From: a virus
Virus record (IMG/VR): IMGVR_UViG_3300009788_000164
Span: 1 to 43,202 of that record
Direction: 5' to 3' (one strand)
DNA length: 43,202 nt
Positions 29,640 through 38,900 of this stretch are shown in pieces; position 1 is the first letter of the stretch, and every line of letters starts with the position of its first letter. The notes beneath the pieces were generated by a model. The model did not search any database, was not told where the DNA came from, and was given only the letters and a program-made list of their open reading frames with translations. The position numbers and the translations under genes are program-made.

Positions 29640-29809
29640 AGCTCAACTTAAGTAAATCTCGAGAAGAGCTGCGCCCAATTATAACTGACATAATTGACGA
29701 TGCTATGCGCCATTGGAGATGGGGTAACTGGGATATATTTAAGCGATCTAGTTTAGATAAGATGATAACAAAAATCTTTGCTGTTATAAAGAAGAATGCG
29801 GAGGAGTGA
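29636..29809 (+). CDS. Small helical protein before the polymerase gene
   Basis: 57 residues, ATGA overlap with the previous stop and TGATG overlap with the polymerase start. Two helices (REELRPIITDIIDDAMRHW, SSLDKMITKIFAVIKKN) with Trp-rich connector. The last codons supply GGAGG for the polymerase. Role unknown. Confidence 0.5.
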   Translation: MKLNLSKSREELRPIITDIIDDAMRHWRWGNWDIFKRSSLDKMITKIFAVIKKNAEE

Positions 29810-32148
29810 TGCAAGATATTGAACTAGTAGCCCACGTCCCTGCTCAGGGCCCTCGTGACTGCCTCATGGCTCTAGTAGGCGAAGCCCCTGGACGCAATGA
29901 GCTAGTCTCACGTACTCCCTTCACTGGAACCTCAGGCGACTTGCTCAACACAAGTCTCCATCGTGTTGGAGTTGATCGTCAAGGCTGCTATGTGACTAAC
30001 CTCGTCAAGCGCGGGTTAGCTGGCAATGACTTCAGCAAGCTCTGGATAGGCTCAGTCCCTTCACAGGAGCTAGGCTTATGGCGTCAGATGCTGCTTGAGG
30101 AGCTTGACACCCTTGAGACTAACCTCGTAGTAGCCCTTGGAGCCAATGCTCTCTGGGCACTCACTGGAGAGAAGGCCATCTCCAAGTTCCGTGGCTCACT
30201 ATTCATGTGCAAGCTACCATCGGGGCGAGAGATTAAAGTCCTCGCCACTTATCATCCAGCTGCTATACTTCGCCAGTGGGACTGGAAGGCTGCGTTTGAG
30301 TTTGATTTGGTTAGAGCTGTTGAAGAGGCTAAGACACCTGACCTCGTGTTGCCAGAGCGAGAGTATCATATTGCTCCTACATATGAGGAGGCTATGGACT
30401 ACTGCAATATTAACAGTGATCTCACTGGTGAGTTGAGCTATGACATCGAGTGCCAACCGGGGAAGATCATGTGCATTGCATACTCCCGCTCACCGAATGA
30501 AGCCATCTGCATCCCGACAACCACTGAGTATTGGGGTAGTACTGGACGCTTGAAGAATATTCTTGATTACCTTCGCCATGCTATGTCTCCTACACGAATA
30601 GAAAAGGTAGGCCAAAACATCTCCTTTGATATTCAGTATATCATGCGCTTCTTCACTATCTTACCCACTCGCCCCTGGTTCGATACAATGATAGCTCAAC
30701 ACGCTTGCTATAGTGAGATGCCTAAAGGTCTAGCATTTCTCACTAGTATCTATACTAAAGAACCTTACTATAAGGACGAACTCAAAGTTTGGCAAGGTAA
30801 AATGTCTGACCTCGAGACCCTCTGGACATACAACTGTAAAGACGCTGCTGTCACATTAGAGTGCAAGCATGAACTCGAGAAGGAGATGGCTGATCTAGGA
30901 GTGCGTCATACCTATGACTACATGATGGGGCTACTTGAACCACTCCTCTTCATGATGTTAAGGGGCGTACGCATAGATGTAGAAACCCTCGCTTGGCATC
31001 AAAACAGTTATCAGGATTCATTAGCTAAAAGGGAGGCCCACTTTGCAACGGTATATCCTGGCATCAATCCGCACTCGTCTGCTCAGATTAGAAATCTCGT
31101 TTACAATACACTGGGTTTACCTCCAGTGCTGCTTAAGGGTAAACCAACAGCGAACGCAGATGCACTCGAAAAGTTGGCTGTTAAACACCCTGATGTGGCT
31201 GAAGTTCTTGGTATCCGTAAAGACCGTAAAATGCTGTCTACTTATATTGACGTTCCTGTTGACCCAGTTGATAAGCGGATGCGCTTTTCGCTTAACTCGA
31301 CTGGCGCTGAGACTGGACGACTCAGTTCTTCAGGCTCTGTGTTTGGGTCAGGAACCAACCTATCAAACTGGCCTAAGAAAATTCGTGATACAGTCGTGCC
31401 TGAACCTGGAATGGTCTTCACTCAGGCTGACCTCAAAGGTGCGGAAGCACTTGTTGTTATGTATGAAAGCGGGGATGAAGTAGGGATTAAGATGATGGAT
31501 GAAGGTAAGAACATCCATATCCATACAGCTACTGACATCCTCTGGCCGGGGCTCACTGAAGAGGACATCCTTGAAGACCAGAAGAAGGGTAAAGAAGAAG
31601 GCCGTGACCCTATCAAGATTAAGTATGATATAGCCAAGAGGATTAGACATCTATGTAATTACATGGGGAGTTATGTCGCTATTCAACGTGTGCTTAAGTG
31701 TACTGCCCCAGAAGCCAAACGCTACATAGCTGTGTTCATGGCTAAGAACCCACAGATACCGAAGTGGCATAACGAAGTCAAGGACAAGCTCAACCGAGAT
31801 CGTATCATTATCACCTGTCTTGGTCGTAAGAGGATATTCTTTGGTAGATGGGGGCAAGAGCTAATACGTGAAGCTATTGCTTATGGACCTCAGGAGACTG
31901 TAGCTCATGTGCTTAATATTGGACTCAAGAGGGTATATGAGGAGATATGTGTTCATCCAAAGGTTAACATTATCAACCCTGTGTATGACTCTATCCTGCT
32001 TGAACACCCACCCGAGATGGCATCGGAGATACATGCAAGATTACATGAGTTGATGAAAGTGGAGTTAACTATCAAAGGTCGAACCTTCAGTATCCCTGTT
32101 GATATAGAGATGGGAAAGAACTGGAGAGATATGGAGAAGGTGAAATGA
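29809..32148 (+). CDS. Uracil-DNA-glycosylase/DNA polymerase A fusion
   Basis: 779 residues from ATG at 29809. Residues 1-165 are a family-4/5-like uracil-DNA glycosylase: GEAPGRNELVSRTPFTGTSG, YVTNLVKRG, VVALGANAL, TYHPAAILR. Its Fe-S Cys are not evident. Then a 3'-5' exonuclease region (ELSYDIECQPGK; D-x-E near 212) and a family A polymerase: motif A QADLKGAEALVV (Asp541), O-helix RHLCNYMGSY (Tyr618 at the place of E. coli Phe762), motif C VYDSILLE (725). It replicates the phage genome. A glycosylase-like domain joined to a polymerase is known from SPO1-type phages. Confidence 0.85.
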   Translation: MQDIELVAHVPAQGPRDCLMALVGEAPGRNELVSRTPFTGTSGDLLNTSLHRVGVDRQGCYVTNLVKRGLAGNDFSKLWIGSVPSQELGLWRQMLLEELDTLETNLVVALGANALWALTGEKAISKFRGSLFMCKLPSGREIKVLATYHPAAILRQWDWKAAFEFDLVRAVEEAKTPDLVLPEREYHIAPTYEEAMDYCNINSDLTGELSYDIECQPGKIMCIAYSRSPNEAICIPTTTEYWGSTGRLKNILDYLRHAMSPTRIEKVGQNISFDIQYIMRFFTILPTRPWFDTMIAQHACYSEMPKGLAFLTSIYTKEPYYKDELKVWQGKMSDLETLWTYNCKDAAVTLECKHELEKEMADLGVRHTYDYMMGLLEPLLFMMLRGVRIDVETLAWHQNSYQDSLAKREAHFATVYPGINPHSSAQIRNLVYNTLGLPPVLLKGKPTANADALEKLAVKHPDVAEVLGIRKDRKMLSTYIDVPVDPVDKRMRFSLNSTGAETGRLSSSGSVFGSGTNLSNWPKKIRDTVVPEPGMVFTQADLKGAEALVVMYESGDEVGIKMMDEGKNIHIHTATDILWPGLTEEDILEDQKKGKEEGRDPIKIKYDIAKRIRHLCNYMGSYVAIQRVLKCTAPEAKRYIAVFMAKNPQIPKWHNEVKDKLNRDRIIITCLGRKRIFFGRWGQELIREAIAYGPQETVAHVLNIGLKRVYEEICVHPKVNIINPVYDSILLEHPPEMASEIHARLHELMKVELTIKGRTFSIPVDIEMGKNWRDMEKVK

Positions 32149-32411
32149 TGGAACTTGTTAAGAGCAAACTAAAGATTGATGAGTCAACGCTTGTATTCTA
32201 CAGTGACCCTAATGCCTTTCTGTGTGTAACAGCAAAAAACATAGAGGCCATTAGTGTAGCAGTTAGTGTTGAAGATCATACGCAGCTATTATGCACTATT
32301 GCTTTAAGCAGCGGAGCAACAATGAAGGCTCATATAGACGACGATGCATATGTGAAGTTAGTCGAGTTCTTCAAAATACCAGTAGGCCTTGTGCCAAAGG
32401 AGCCATTCTAA
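32145..32411 (+). CDS. Small hypothetical protein
   Basis: 88 residues; ATG at 32145 or 32148 overlapping the polymerase stop, with GGAG upstream. Beta-rich (STLVFYSDPNAFLCVTAKNI, TIALSSGATMKAHIDDDAY) and ends just at the Lar-like gene (TAATG). Possibly an accessory to the polymerase; not recognised. Confidence 0.5.
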   Translation: MMELVKSKLKIDESTLVFYSDPNAFLCVTAKNIEAISVAVSVEDHTQLLCTIALSSGATMKAHIDDDAYVKLVEFFKIPVGLVPKEPF

Positions 32412-32596
32412 TGAATAAGCCATGTCCATTTTGTACTAGCACTGATACAGTTGTAAGCACAAGACCTAGCAAGTTTAGTAAACGCCCAATAAGTTGGATT
32501 GTATGTGTACCTTGTGGCGCAAGAGGACCTGTAGCTCTACATGAAGAGTTACCATACGACTTATGGAATAAAAGACTGGAGCCTAAAGATGAATAG
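32411..32596 (+). CDS. Lar-like (restriction-alleviation family) zinc ribbon
   Basis: 61 residues from ATG at 32411. KPCPFC-TSTDT, then CVPCGARGPVAL and DLWNKR reproduce the Lar family order CPFC-G, C-x-x-C-G-A-x-G-P, W-N-x-R. In E. coli, Lar reduces type I restriction. Family members in phages are mostly of untested function. Beside a methyltransferase fusion it may be part of anti-restriction. Confidence 0.75.
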   Translation: MNKPCPFCTSTDTVVSTRPSKFSKRPISWIVCVPCGARGPVALHEELPYDLWNKRLEPKDE

Positions 32597-32801
32597 ACGA
32601 GACTTCTTAAAAGGGTTAATGGCTATCGCAATTTTGCCATTTATACCTAAGGCGTCTAAAAGTACTGAACGTCCAGTAGCAGGAGGTTTTGTATGGCGAT
32701 GGAGTAGAACACAAGACCCTGAAATATGGGAGATAGACATGGGAACTGAGGTAGTTACTACTAGAAATAATGGAACTGGGTGGGTAATATTGGATGAGTA
32801 A
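32589..32801 (+). CDS. Small protein with a twin-arginine (Tat) signal-like start
   Basis: 70 residues from ATG at 32589 (8 bp overlap). MNRRDFLKGLMAIAILPFIP is a textbook Tat motif (N-R-R-D-F-L-K), followed by a hydrophobic stretch; the remaining 45 residues are beta-rich with several Trp. No clear AxA cleavage site, so it may stay membrane-anchored. It is the second such protein in this window; the other is at 15000. Confidence 0.6.
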   Translation: MNRRDFLKGLMAIAILPFIPKASKSTERPVAGGFVWRWSRTQDPEIWEIDMGTEVVTTRNNGTGWVILDE

Positions 32802-33984
32802 CCGAAGGTTACCTAACTTCTTGGACGCCTATATGGATTATACTGCACAGTTAGAATCCCCAGACAGCTACCACCTATGGGTGGGTATGTCTATGATTGC
32901 AGCCTGTTTAGGGCGCAAAACATGGCTGGATATGGGTCTATTTAAAGTATTCACTAACATGTACATAGTCCTTGTTGGCCCACCTGGGCGGTGTAGAAAG
33001 TCCGTTGCTGTCAACACTGGCATTGATCTCGTTCTTGACATGCCTGATGAAGTTCGTGTGAGCGCTGACTCCATCACTCGTGAGGCATTGATTCAACTAA
33101 TTAATACATGCAAGAGTGATAAGACTCTTATAGACTATGGAGAAGGTGAAGTGCCTTATGTACACTCATCTTTAACAGTTATATCTAAAGAGTTAAGTGT
33201 GTTCTTAGGTACAGGAAATCACGACTTGCTATCGTTACTTACTGACCTATACGATTGCCCTAAAGTGTGGGTATACAAAACTAAGGGCCAAGGTACTGAC
33301 TCCCTTCAAGGCCCTTGGCTTAACATGTTAGGTGCATCAACACCTGATTGGCTTGTCGGCTCTGTACCAGCTGAGGCTATAGGTGGTGGGTTTACTAGTC
33401 GAGTACTCTTCATTGTTGAAGATAAGGTACGCCATAAGAAGGCTAAGCCCAAAATGACGGAGCATGAGTTAACATTACGCTCGAAGCTTCAACACGACCT
33501 TGAGCAGATGTGTCTTGCCAAGGGTGAATTTATACTAACGCAAGAAGCAGATGAGCACTATGAGGAGTGGTATAATAACGATAATACTAAGATAGACGAC
33601 GCTAGATTTTGGGGCTATGCTGAGCGTAAGCATATACATATGTTAAAGGTTGCAATGATACTAGCTGTATCTGAAGGGATGGATAACATTATTGAAGACA
33701 AGCATGTTACTAGAGCATTACGACTACTGGATGATATTGAGCCAAGTATGATCGAAGCCTTCGGTGCTGCAGGAAGGAATCCATATGCCGCTGACATGGA
33801 TGAGATTATACAGAATATTAAGAGGTCTGGTAAGATAGAACACATGCAACTGAGGAGGTCGCTACTGATGAATGTGTCTAAGGGGAACTTCGCTGAGGCT
33901 ATTAATACATTGTTAGCATTGAATATGGTTAAGGCTACTGTGGATAAAGAGACTAAACAAACTTGGTATACTTATGAGGGGTGA
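32794..33984 (+). CDS. DUF3987-like ATPase, likely helicase/primase-associated
   Basis: 396 residues. N-terminal FLDAYMDYTAQLESPDSYHL and MSMIAACLGRKTWLDMG, then Walker A-type VGPPGRCRKS (61-70), an acidic strand LTVISKELSVFLGTG, and LQGPWLNMLGASTPDWLVGS, as in DUF3987-type phage and plasmid replication proteins. The C-terminus has a winged-helix-like segment. Placed between polymerase and ligase, it probably acts at the fork. No DnaB-like helicase is seen elsewhere in the window. Confidence 0.7.
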   Translation: MSNRRLPNFLDAYMDYTAQLESPDSYHLWVGMSMIAACLGRKTWLDMGLFKVFTNMYIVLVGPPGRCRKSVAVNTGIDLVLDMPDEVRVSADSITREALIQLINTCKSDKTLIDYGEGEVPYVHSSLTVISKELSVFLGTGNHDLLSLLTDLYDCPKVWVYKTKGQGTDSLQGPWLNMLGASTPDWLVGSVPAEAIGGGFTSRVLFIVEDKVRHKKAKPKMTEHELTLRSKLQHDLEQMCLAKGEFILTQEADEHYEEWYNNDNTKIDDARFWGYAERKHIHMLKVAMILAVSEGMDNIIEDKHVTRALRLLDDIEPSMIEAFGAAGRNPYAADMDEIIQNIKRSGKIEHMQLRRSLLMNVSKGNFAEAINTLLALNMVKATVDKETKQTWYTYEG

Positions 33985-33986
33985 TA

Positions 33987-34175
33987 ATGGACTTAAATAA
34001 CATTAGCGAAGTAAGAAGACCTGCAAAATCAGGAAAGCAAATGGGCAAGGCCATTATTGAAATGGTAAACCTAATGTATCTTGATAAAAATGCACTCTGT
34101 TTTCTTAACACTATAACCAAAGTACTAAATGCAGAATTTAGGCGTAGAAAGAAGGCATGGAGGGAGAGCCAATGA
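33987..34175 (+). CDS. Small basic hypothetical protein
   Basis: 62 residues from ATG at 33987 (GAGGGG upstream; a GTG at 33981 lies beside that SD). Two helices ending in FRRRKKAWRESQ. The stop overlaps the next ATG (ATGA). Not recognised. Confidence 0.45.
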   Translation: MDLNNISEVRRPAKSGKQMGKAIIEMVNLMYLDKNALCFLNTITKVLNAEFRRRKKAWRESQ

Positions 34176-34408
34176 TACGCATAGCAGCTGAAACACTCCT
34201 AGCCTGCTGTCTCATACTTGCCCTACATCAGTGGGCATACTATGAAGGCAACCATATCTATGCTGTAAAGCAAGAGCTATTCACTCAAGAGGTAGAAGCA
34301 AGGATAGACAAGCTAAAGGCCAGAGCAGAGGAAATCTCTACTGGCATGGATAGGTGTTGGAGAGAGTGGAGATTTATGAACTGGAAACATCAGTGGGAGA
34401 GGGAGTAA
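34172..34408 (+). CDS. Small membrane-anchored coiled-coil protein
   Basis: 78 residues from ATG at 34172 (GGAGG 8 bases upstream). One N-terminal membrane helix (AAETLLACCLILALHQWAYY), then a charged coil (EVEARIDKLKARAEEIS). Layout is like inner-membrane spanins (Rz), though short and far from the lysis pair. Confidence 0.5.
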   Translation: MIRIAAETLLACCLILALHQWAYYEGNHIYAVKQELFTQEVEARIDKLKARAEEISTGMDRCWREWRFMNWKHQWERE

Positions 34409-34635
34409 TGGACAAAGTAGAATACAAGAAAGAGATGCCTAGAGTATGCCCGCTAATAAGTGGGAGACAAGCAGTAACAGTAGCTACATGCAAGAAGTGC
34501 TGTTTCTTTAGCCATATGCTAGGGCGCAATTTGCTTGAGTCATATGAAGATAATTGTGAAAGAGGGTGCTGCCCTAGTACACATAAGGTATGGAAATCAG
34601 GCTATCCTCAATGCTTATTTGTAGCGAGAGACTAA
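34408..34635 (+). CDS. Small Cys-rich protein
   Basis: 75 residues, TAATG overlap. Eight Cys, among them CKKCCFF and CERGCCPS plus a final CLF. Similar overall plan to other Cys-paired proteins of this block. May bind zinc or an Fe-S centre. Confidence 0.5.
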   Translation: MDKVEYKKEMPRVCPLISGRQAVTVATCKKCCFFSHMLGRNLLESYEDNCERGCCPSTHKVWKSGYPQCLFVARD

Positions 34636-35555
34636 TGGACTACATCAAACCCATGAACGCTGTTGACCTCAGTCGTCAAGATGTCAAGAAGAAACATGAC
34701 AAACTCAACCATGTTCTCAACTGTGGCGAGTATATAGTCCAGCGTAAGATTCAAGGCAATCGTATGGATATACTATTTCGAGTCCAAGGTAATGAGCTGA
34801 TTACCCGTGGAGGGCACTTCAAAGGCCTGTGGCTACCCCCCCTCACTGTGCCTATGGAAGACCTCCACGGGACTCAGCTTACTGGTGAAATCTTTCATCC
34901 AAACTATAATGATAACCAGTTAGCAGGTCTACTTAATCGTAATGCTAAGCCTATTGAGGATGAGATACTCAAGGGAATGCGTCTCTATGTATTCGATATA
35001 GTGAAGTGGAAAGGTGACGACTGTTATCATGCCCGCCAGATTGAACGCATAGGTATGCTCATGAGAATGCAGAAGCGGCTACATGCGGAGAACTTTCACA
35101 TTCGAGTATTGCCTGCCATGCAGTTCAATACAGCTATGGATGCCCTCAAGCTGTTTGACAGTGTAGTGAGTGAAGGCGGCGAGGGGATAATGCTTAAGCA
35201 TAAGGATGCTGTGTATCAACCTGGGAAGCGCCCCGAAAACACATGGTATAAGCTTAAGAAGACCTTTACTATAGATGTGTTCATTATAGGATTTAACCCT
35301 GGAGAGGGTAAGTACAAGGGGATGGTTGGCTCAGTGCAATGTGGCATATATAAAGGTGACCAAGTTATCCATCTATGTAATGTATCAGGGTTTGACGATG
35401 TTACTAGGTATGACATTACTAATAACAAAGTCAAATGGAGAATGCGAGTCATAGAAGTCTGTGGCTTTGTGAAGACTAGCACCAGTATGCGCGAGCCAAG
35501 GTTTGTACAAGTGCGAGATGATAAAGAGCCAAGGGAGTGTGTGATAGATGAATAG
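34635..35555 (+). CDS. ATP-dependent DNA ligase
   Basis: 306 residues, a two-domain phage ligase. Motif I QRKIQGNRMD with Lys38 as nucleotide acceptor (the family's usual K-x-D-G reads K-I-Q-G here), motif III LYVFDIVKW, motif IV EGGEGIMLKH, motif V TWYKLKK. An OB domain (VFIIGFNPGEGKYKGMVGSV) follows. It seals nicks made in replication and repair. The start at 34635 overlaps the previous stop (TAATG). Confidence 0.8.
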   Translation: MDYIKPMNAVDLSRQDVKKKHDKLNHVLNCGEYIVQRKIQGNRMDILFRVQGNELITRGGHFKGLWLPPLTVPMEDLHGTQLTGEIFHPNYNDNQLAGLLNRNAKPIEDEILKGMRLYVFDIVKWKGDDCYHARQIERIGMLMRMQKRLHAENFHIRVLPAMQFNTAMDALKLFDSVVSEGGEGIMLKHKDAVYQPGKRPENTWYKLKKTFTIDVFIIGFNPGEGKYKGMVGSVQCGIYKGDQVIHLCNVSGFDDVTRYDITNNKVKWRMRVIEVCGFVKTSTSMREPRFVQVRDDKEPRECVIDE

Positions 35556-35748
35556 AGACTTAGACATAATATATGTAGACATTCAGACTAGTAAGGCGTA
35601 CTACAGATATAGCAGAGACGACTTTCTACCTGTAAGCGCTATACGAAGGGCAACAGTAGACGCAACTGAGCTCTGTCAAATGACAAGACCAGAGGACATC
35701 ATTAAGTATAAAAGAGTAGAAGCAAGGGAGGACTCATCAGATGACTGA
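35548..35748 (+). CDS. Small hypothetical protein
   Basis: 66 residues; GGAG upstream, 8 bp overlap with the ligase. Beta-alpha small protein (LDIIYVDIQTSKAYYRYSRD) with charged C-terminus. Not recognised. Confidence 0.45.
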   Translation: MNRDLDIIYVDIQTSKAYYRYSRDDFLPVSAIRRATVDATELCQMTRPEDIIKYKRVEAREDSSDD

Positions 35749-35944
35749 GGAACTAAGTGCATGTCAGAAGTGTGATAATGAAGACAAAGAGTGCACACCT
35801 GAGTGTGAAGACCTTATAGAAGAACTTGCACCTGAACCCTTTACACCTAGACCTTACCTCACTCTTATGCTTCTCTTAATAGCTCTAGCCATCTGCTCTA
35901 TAAGCCTTATGAGCTTGCTATTCTACGTAGGGGTCTTCCCCTGA
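35741..35944 (+). CDS. Small tail-anchored membrane protein
   Basis: 67 residues; GGGAGG before ATG. An acidic N-terminal half with CQKC and CTPEC, then one membrane segment (LTLMLLLIALAICSISLMSL) and a short tail. It ends inside the C-terminal coding sequence of the convergent giant gene (27 bp overlap). Function unknown. Confidence 0.5.
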   Translation: MTEELSACQKCDNEDKECTPECEDLIEELAPEPFTPRPYLTLMLLLIALAICSISLMSLLFYVGVFP

Positions 35945-38900
35945 TGCAAGAGCTATTATATCTATTAACATTCTGCGATGTCCAGGATACATACCGATGG
36001 CAATTTCGTAGAGATTACCGCCATTCTCGGCAGACTTTATACTCTTATTTATCTGGTGTAGCAAGGGCACCCCGAACGTCTTACCAAGTAGCTCACTCGC
36101 TGGCTTTGCCGCACCACGCTTTCCAGACATCCAGTCTGTTACATCATCAACGTAGTCTGCACCAGCACCCAGTAGGCCTCCTCCGTATGCTCCACCGCCT
36201 ATAACAGGGATCTGTTTAATGAACTCGAGCAGAGACGACTTAATCATCTGAAAGGCTCCATCGTCTTTCATATAAGCCTGCCATGCTGCTCTAACAGGTG
36301 CAGGTAATGGACTGTTGATACCTATAAAGTCCTCATAGAACGAGTTGATAAGCGCGCTATAGATTAAGTACATCATAATACGTCTAGTACGCTCTGCCTT
36401 AAGCGCATCTGTGTCCCATACTCTACCCAGCTTTCCATGACGTTTACGTACTGCTAACATCTGTGCATGCTGCTCTATATCTTTCTCCTTTACACCTTTG
36501 TTAAGGAGTTGCCTCTTAACTCCATTGATGTTGTCCTGAGCCTGTTCCAACCCAGGAATTGTCATGCTGTCTGTAAACGCTAGCTCACTAATTAAATGCC
36601 AGAACTCATTAAGCTGGAACGTCTGAAATAATGTCAAGCCTCTACCTACATTAGTACGTTGAATAGGAGCACGAAGGCCTGGAGCTGACCCACCATGGGT
36701 CTTAGCAATCAACCTATCTGCAGCAGTCGCAGCTTGCTTATCACTCAGACCATTGTCCTTACCATACTGAAAAGCTGCTAACCATCCAACCTCAGCAGTC
36801 GCCATGTCAGCATGTTGGATAAAGAAGAACGCGCCTGACTGTAATCTATTACCAGCTAAGGCTAAAGTCTCCACTGCATTCTGTGGTGAAAGGTTACTTA
36901 TATTATTCTTTATCTCCTCCATTATAGCCTCAGGAGTACGTGTAGGTAAATGGTGACTTAATCCTAAACGCCTACGTACTTCAGGGTCTCCCATAAGGTG
37001 GGCTGCTCCCCATTGCTTCAATGCGTTGAAGAAGTAATCATGTCCTATGTTAATAGCTGTAAGGTAGTTCGCAGTAGGCTGAATGATTGCTGTCCTGAGG
37101 ACAAACCCCATAGTGTATGTAGCCACGTTGTTAGTAATACGCCCTATCAACTTGTCCACCCAAGGGGCTACGTTCTCACCAAACTCTTTTCCCTTTTTAG
37201 TGCCAATGATAAAGTCTGCCCAACGGTCTAACTCTGACCTCACATTGACTAAACCTCTATGCTCTAGACTCACAGCCTGTTGAGAGTCTTCTGTTCCAGG
37301 TATAAACATTGTACCAGTTAACTCCCTTGTTGCTGTGATAATAGGGCTAAAGTGCATGTGCTTAGACGCGATGTCTGTATAGGTCTTAAACACTCTGTCA
37401 TACCTCAGCTCAATAGGCTTAGGCCCAGGCTTACGCTCAGTGAAGCTGAACCTAGTTGTCTCTTCACGGTGCATACCCAGATCCCTCTCAGACTCTTCGA
37501 ACATCTCTACAATCTTGGCATAAGGTGCAGTAATTAAGTCGCTAAAGCCTTGATTTAGTCTATCATGCGCTCTAATGAAAGTAAAGTAATCTGATCTGTA
37601 TGGTATAGGATCTTTACCCAACCTCATACGAGTCTTGTTAATAGCTACCCACATGTCGTTGAAGTGTTGATGGCCTAAGTCATACGCTGCCATAGCCTTA
37701 CGATTAGCTGCAGTCCTTTGGTATATCTCATCGACCTTAACACCCTTACTAATAAGATACTCTCTCATCTTAGGTGTGTCCTTCACTGCAGCATATATAC
37801 CCAGATCATATGTGTTAACTCCTCGAAGAGCTGCAGTCATAGAGCTTAGTATTCGCTCTGTGTATTGTCTATGTAGTGTTAATGCTACTTGATACCTGTC
37901 GGCAAGCTTCGCAAATCCAACGCCAGGCATCATCTTATCCATTGACTCAAAGATATAGTAGATCGGCTTAGATCTAAACACCTTCATATCAGCCCCTTTG
38001 TAAGCAGCTATAGCTACTACCATATCCCTTGTAGTGAGGATGCCTTTTCGACCCTTCTGTTGACCGCTTACTTTAACATGCGCCATTTGAGCGCCCTGCG
38101 AACCTCCAGTGTCAGATACTAGAGCATACCTCCACCCGAACTTGGCATTAGCTCTAGCATCAGCAGGTAGAGACTTGCGCCATTGACTCATTGTCATACC
38201 CTTGTTCCTAGCCTCACCTGCAGACTCAGCTAATGCCTCAACCTCTGATGTTGGCGAAGCTATCCACTGTGCAGTAGTGCGAAGCTTAGTAGGGAGAGAA
38301 GCAGCTACATCGTTGAGAGCTCGACTTAGAGCACCGACTATGTCTTCATAATCCTGGGCAAGATTGCTTTCGTTGAGAGAGTCTATGATACCTACAAGTT
38401 GCATTGTAATGGCCTCAGCATCAGCCTTCACTGCAGACTTGCTAAACTCACTGATATCCTCAAGATGTTCAATAGACTCTGCCACAGCTGCAGCTTGTCT
38501 CAATGCTGTATCAAGGGCCTTTCTTATATCCTTTACTGCAGCCTTATCCATAAGCTGTGGAGTAGTGTGAGCGTTGATGCTGTTCTTAATCTGCACATTA
38601 ACACTCTCAAGCTCCTTAAACACAACCTCATCAATGATACTACGCAGTATCGCTAGAGGGTCTGCAGTCTTCTTATTCATCATAGGAAACACTACATCAT
38701 CAAACTGGGCAAGTAGATCTTCCTTCGCTTGTATTCTAGACTTCTGGTCATACTTGTTTGCCCACTTGGTAATATCCCTGAACTTCCTTCTGACTTCACG
38801 CCAGCCCATTTTCTTCGTGCTAGTATCGTTCACCGGCTGAGTGGTAGTATCAATTGGTTCCATAGCCTTACCACGCTTAAACATAGACAAACGTTTCTTA

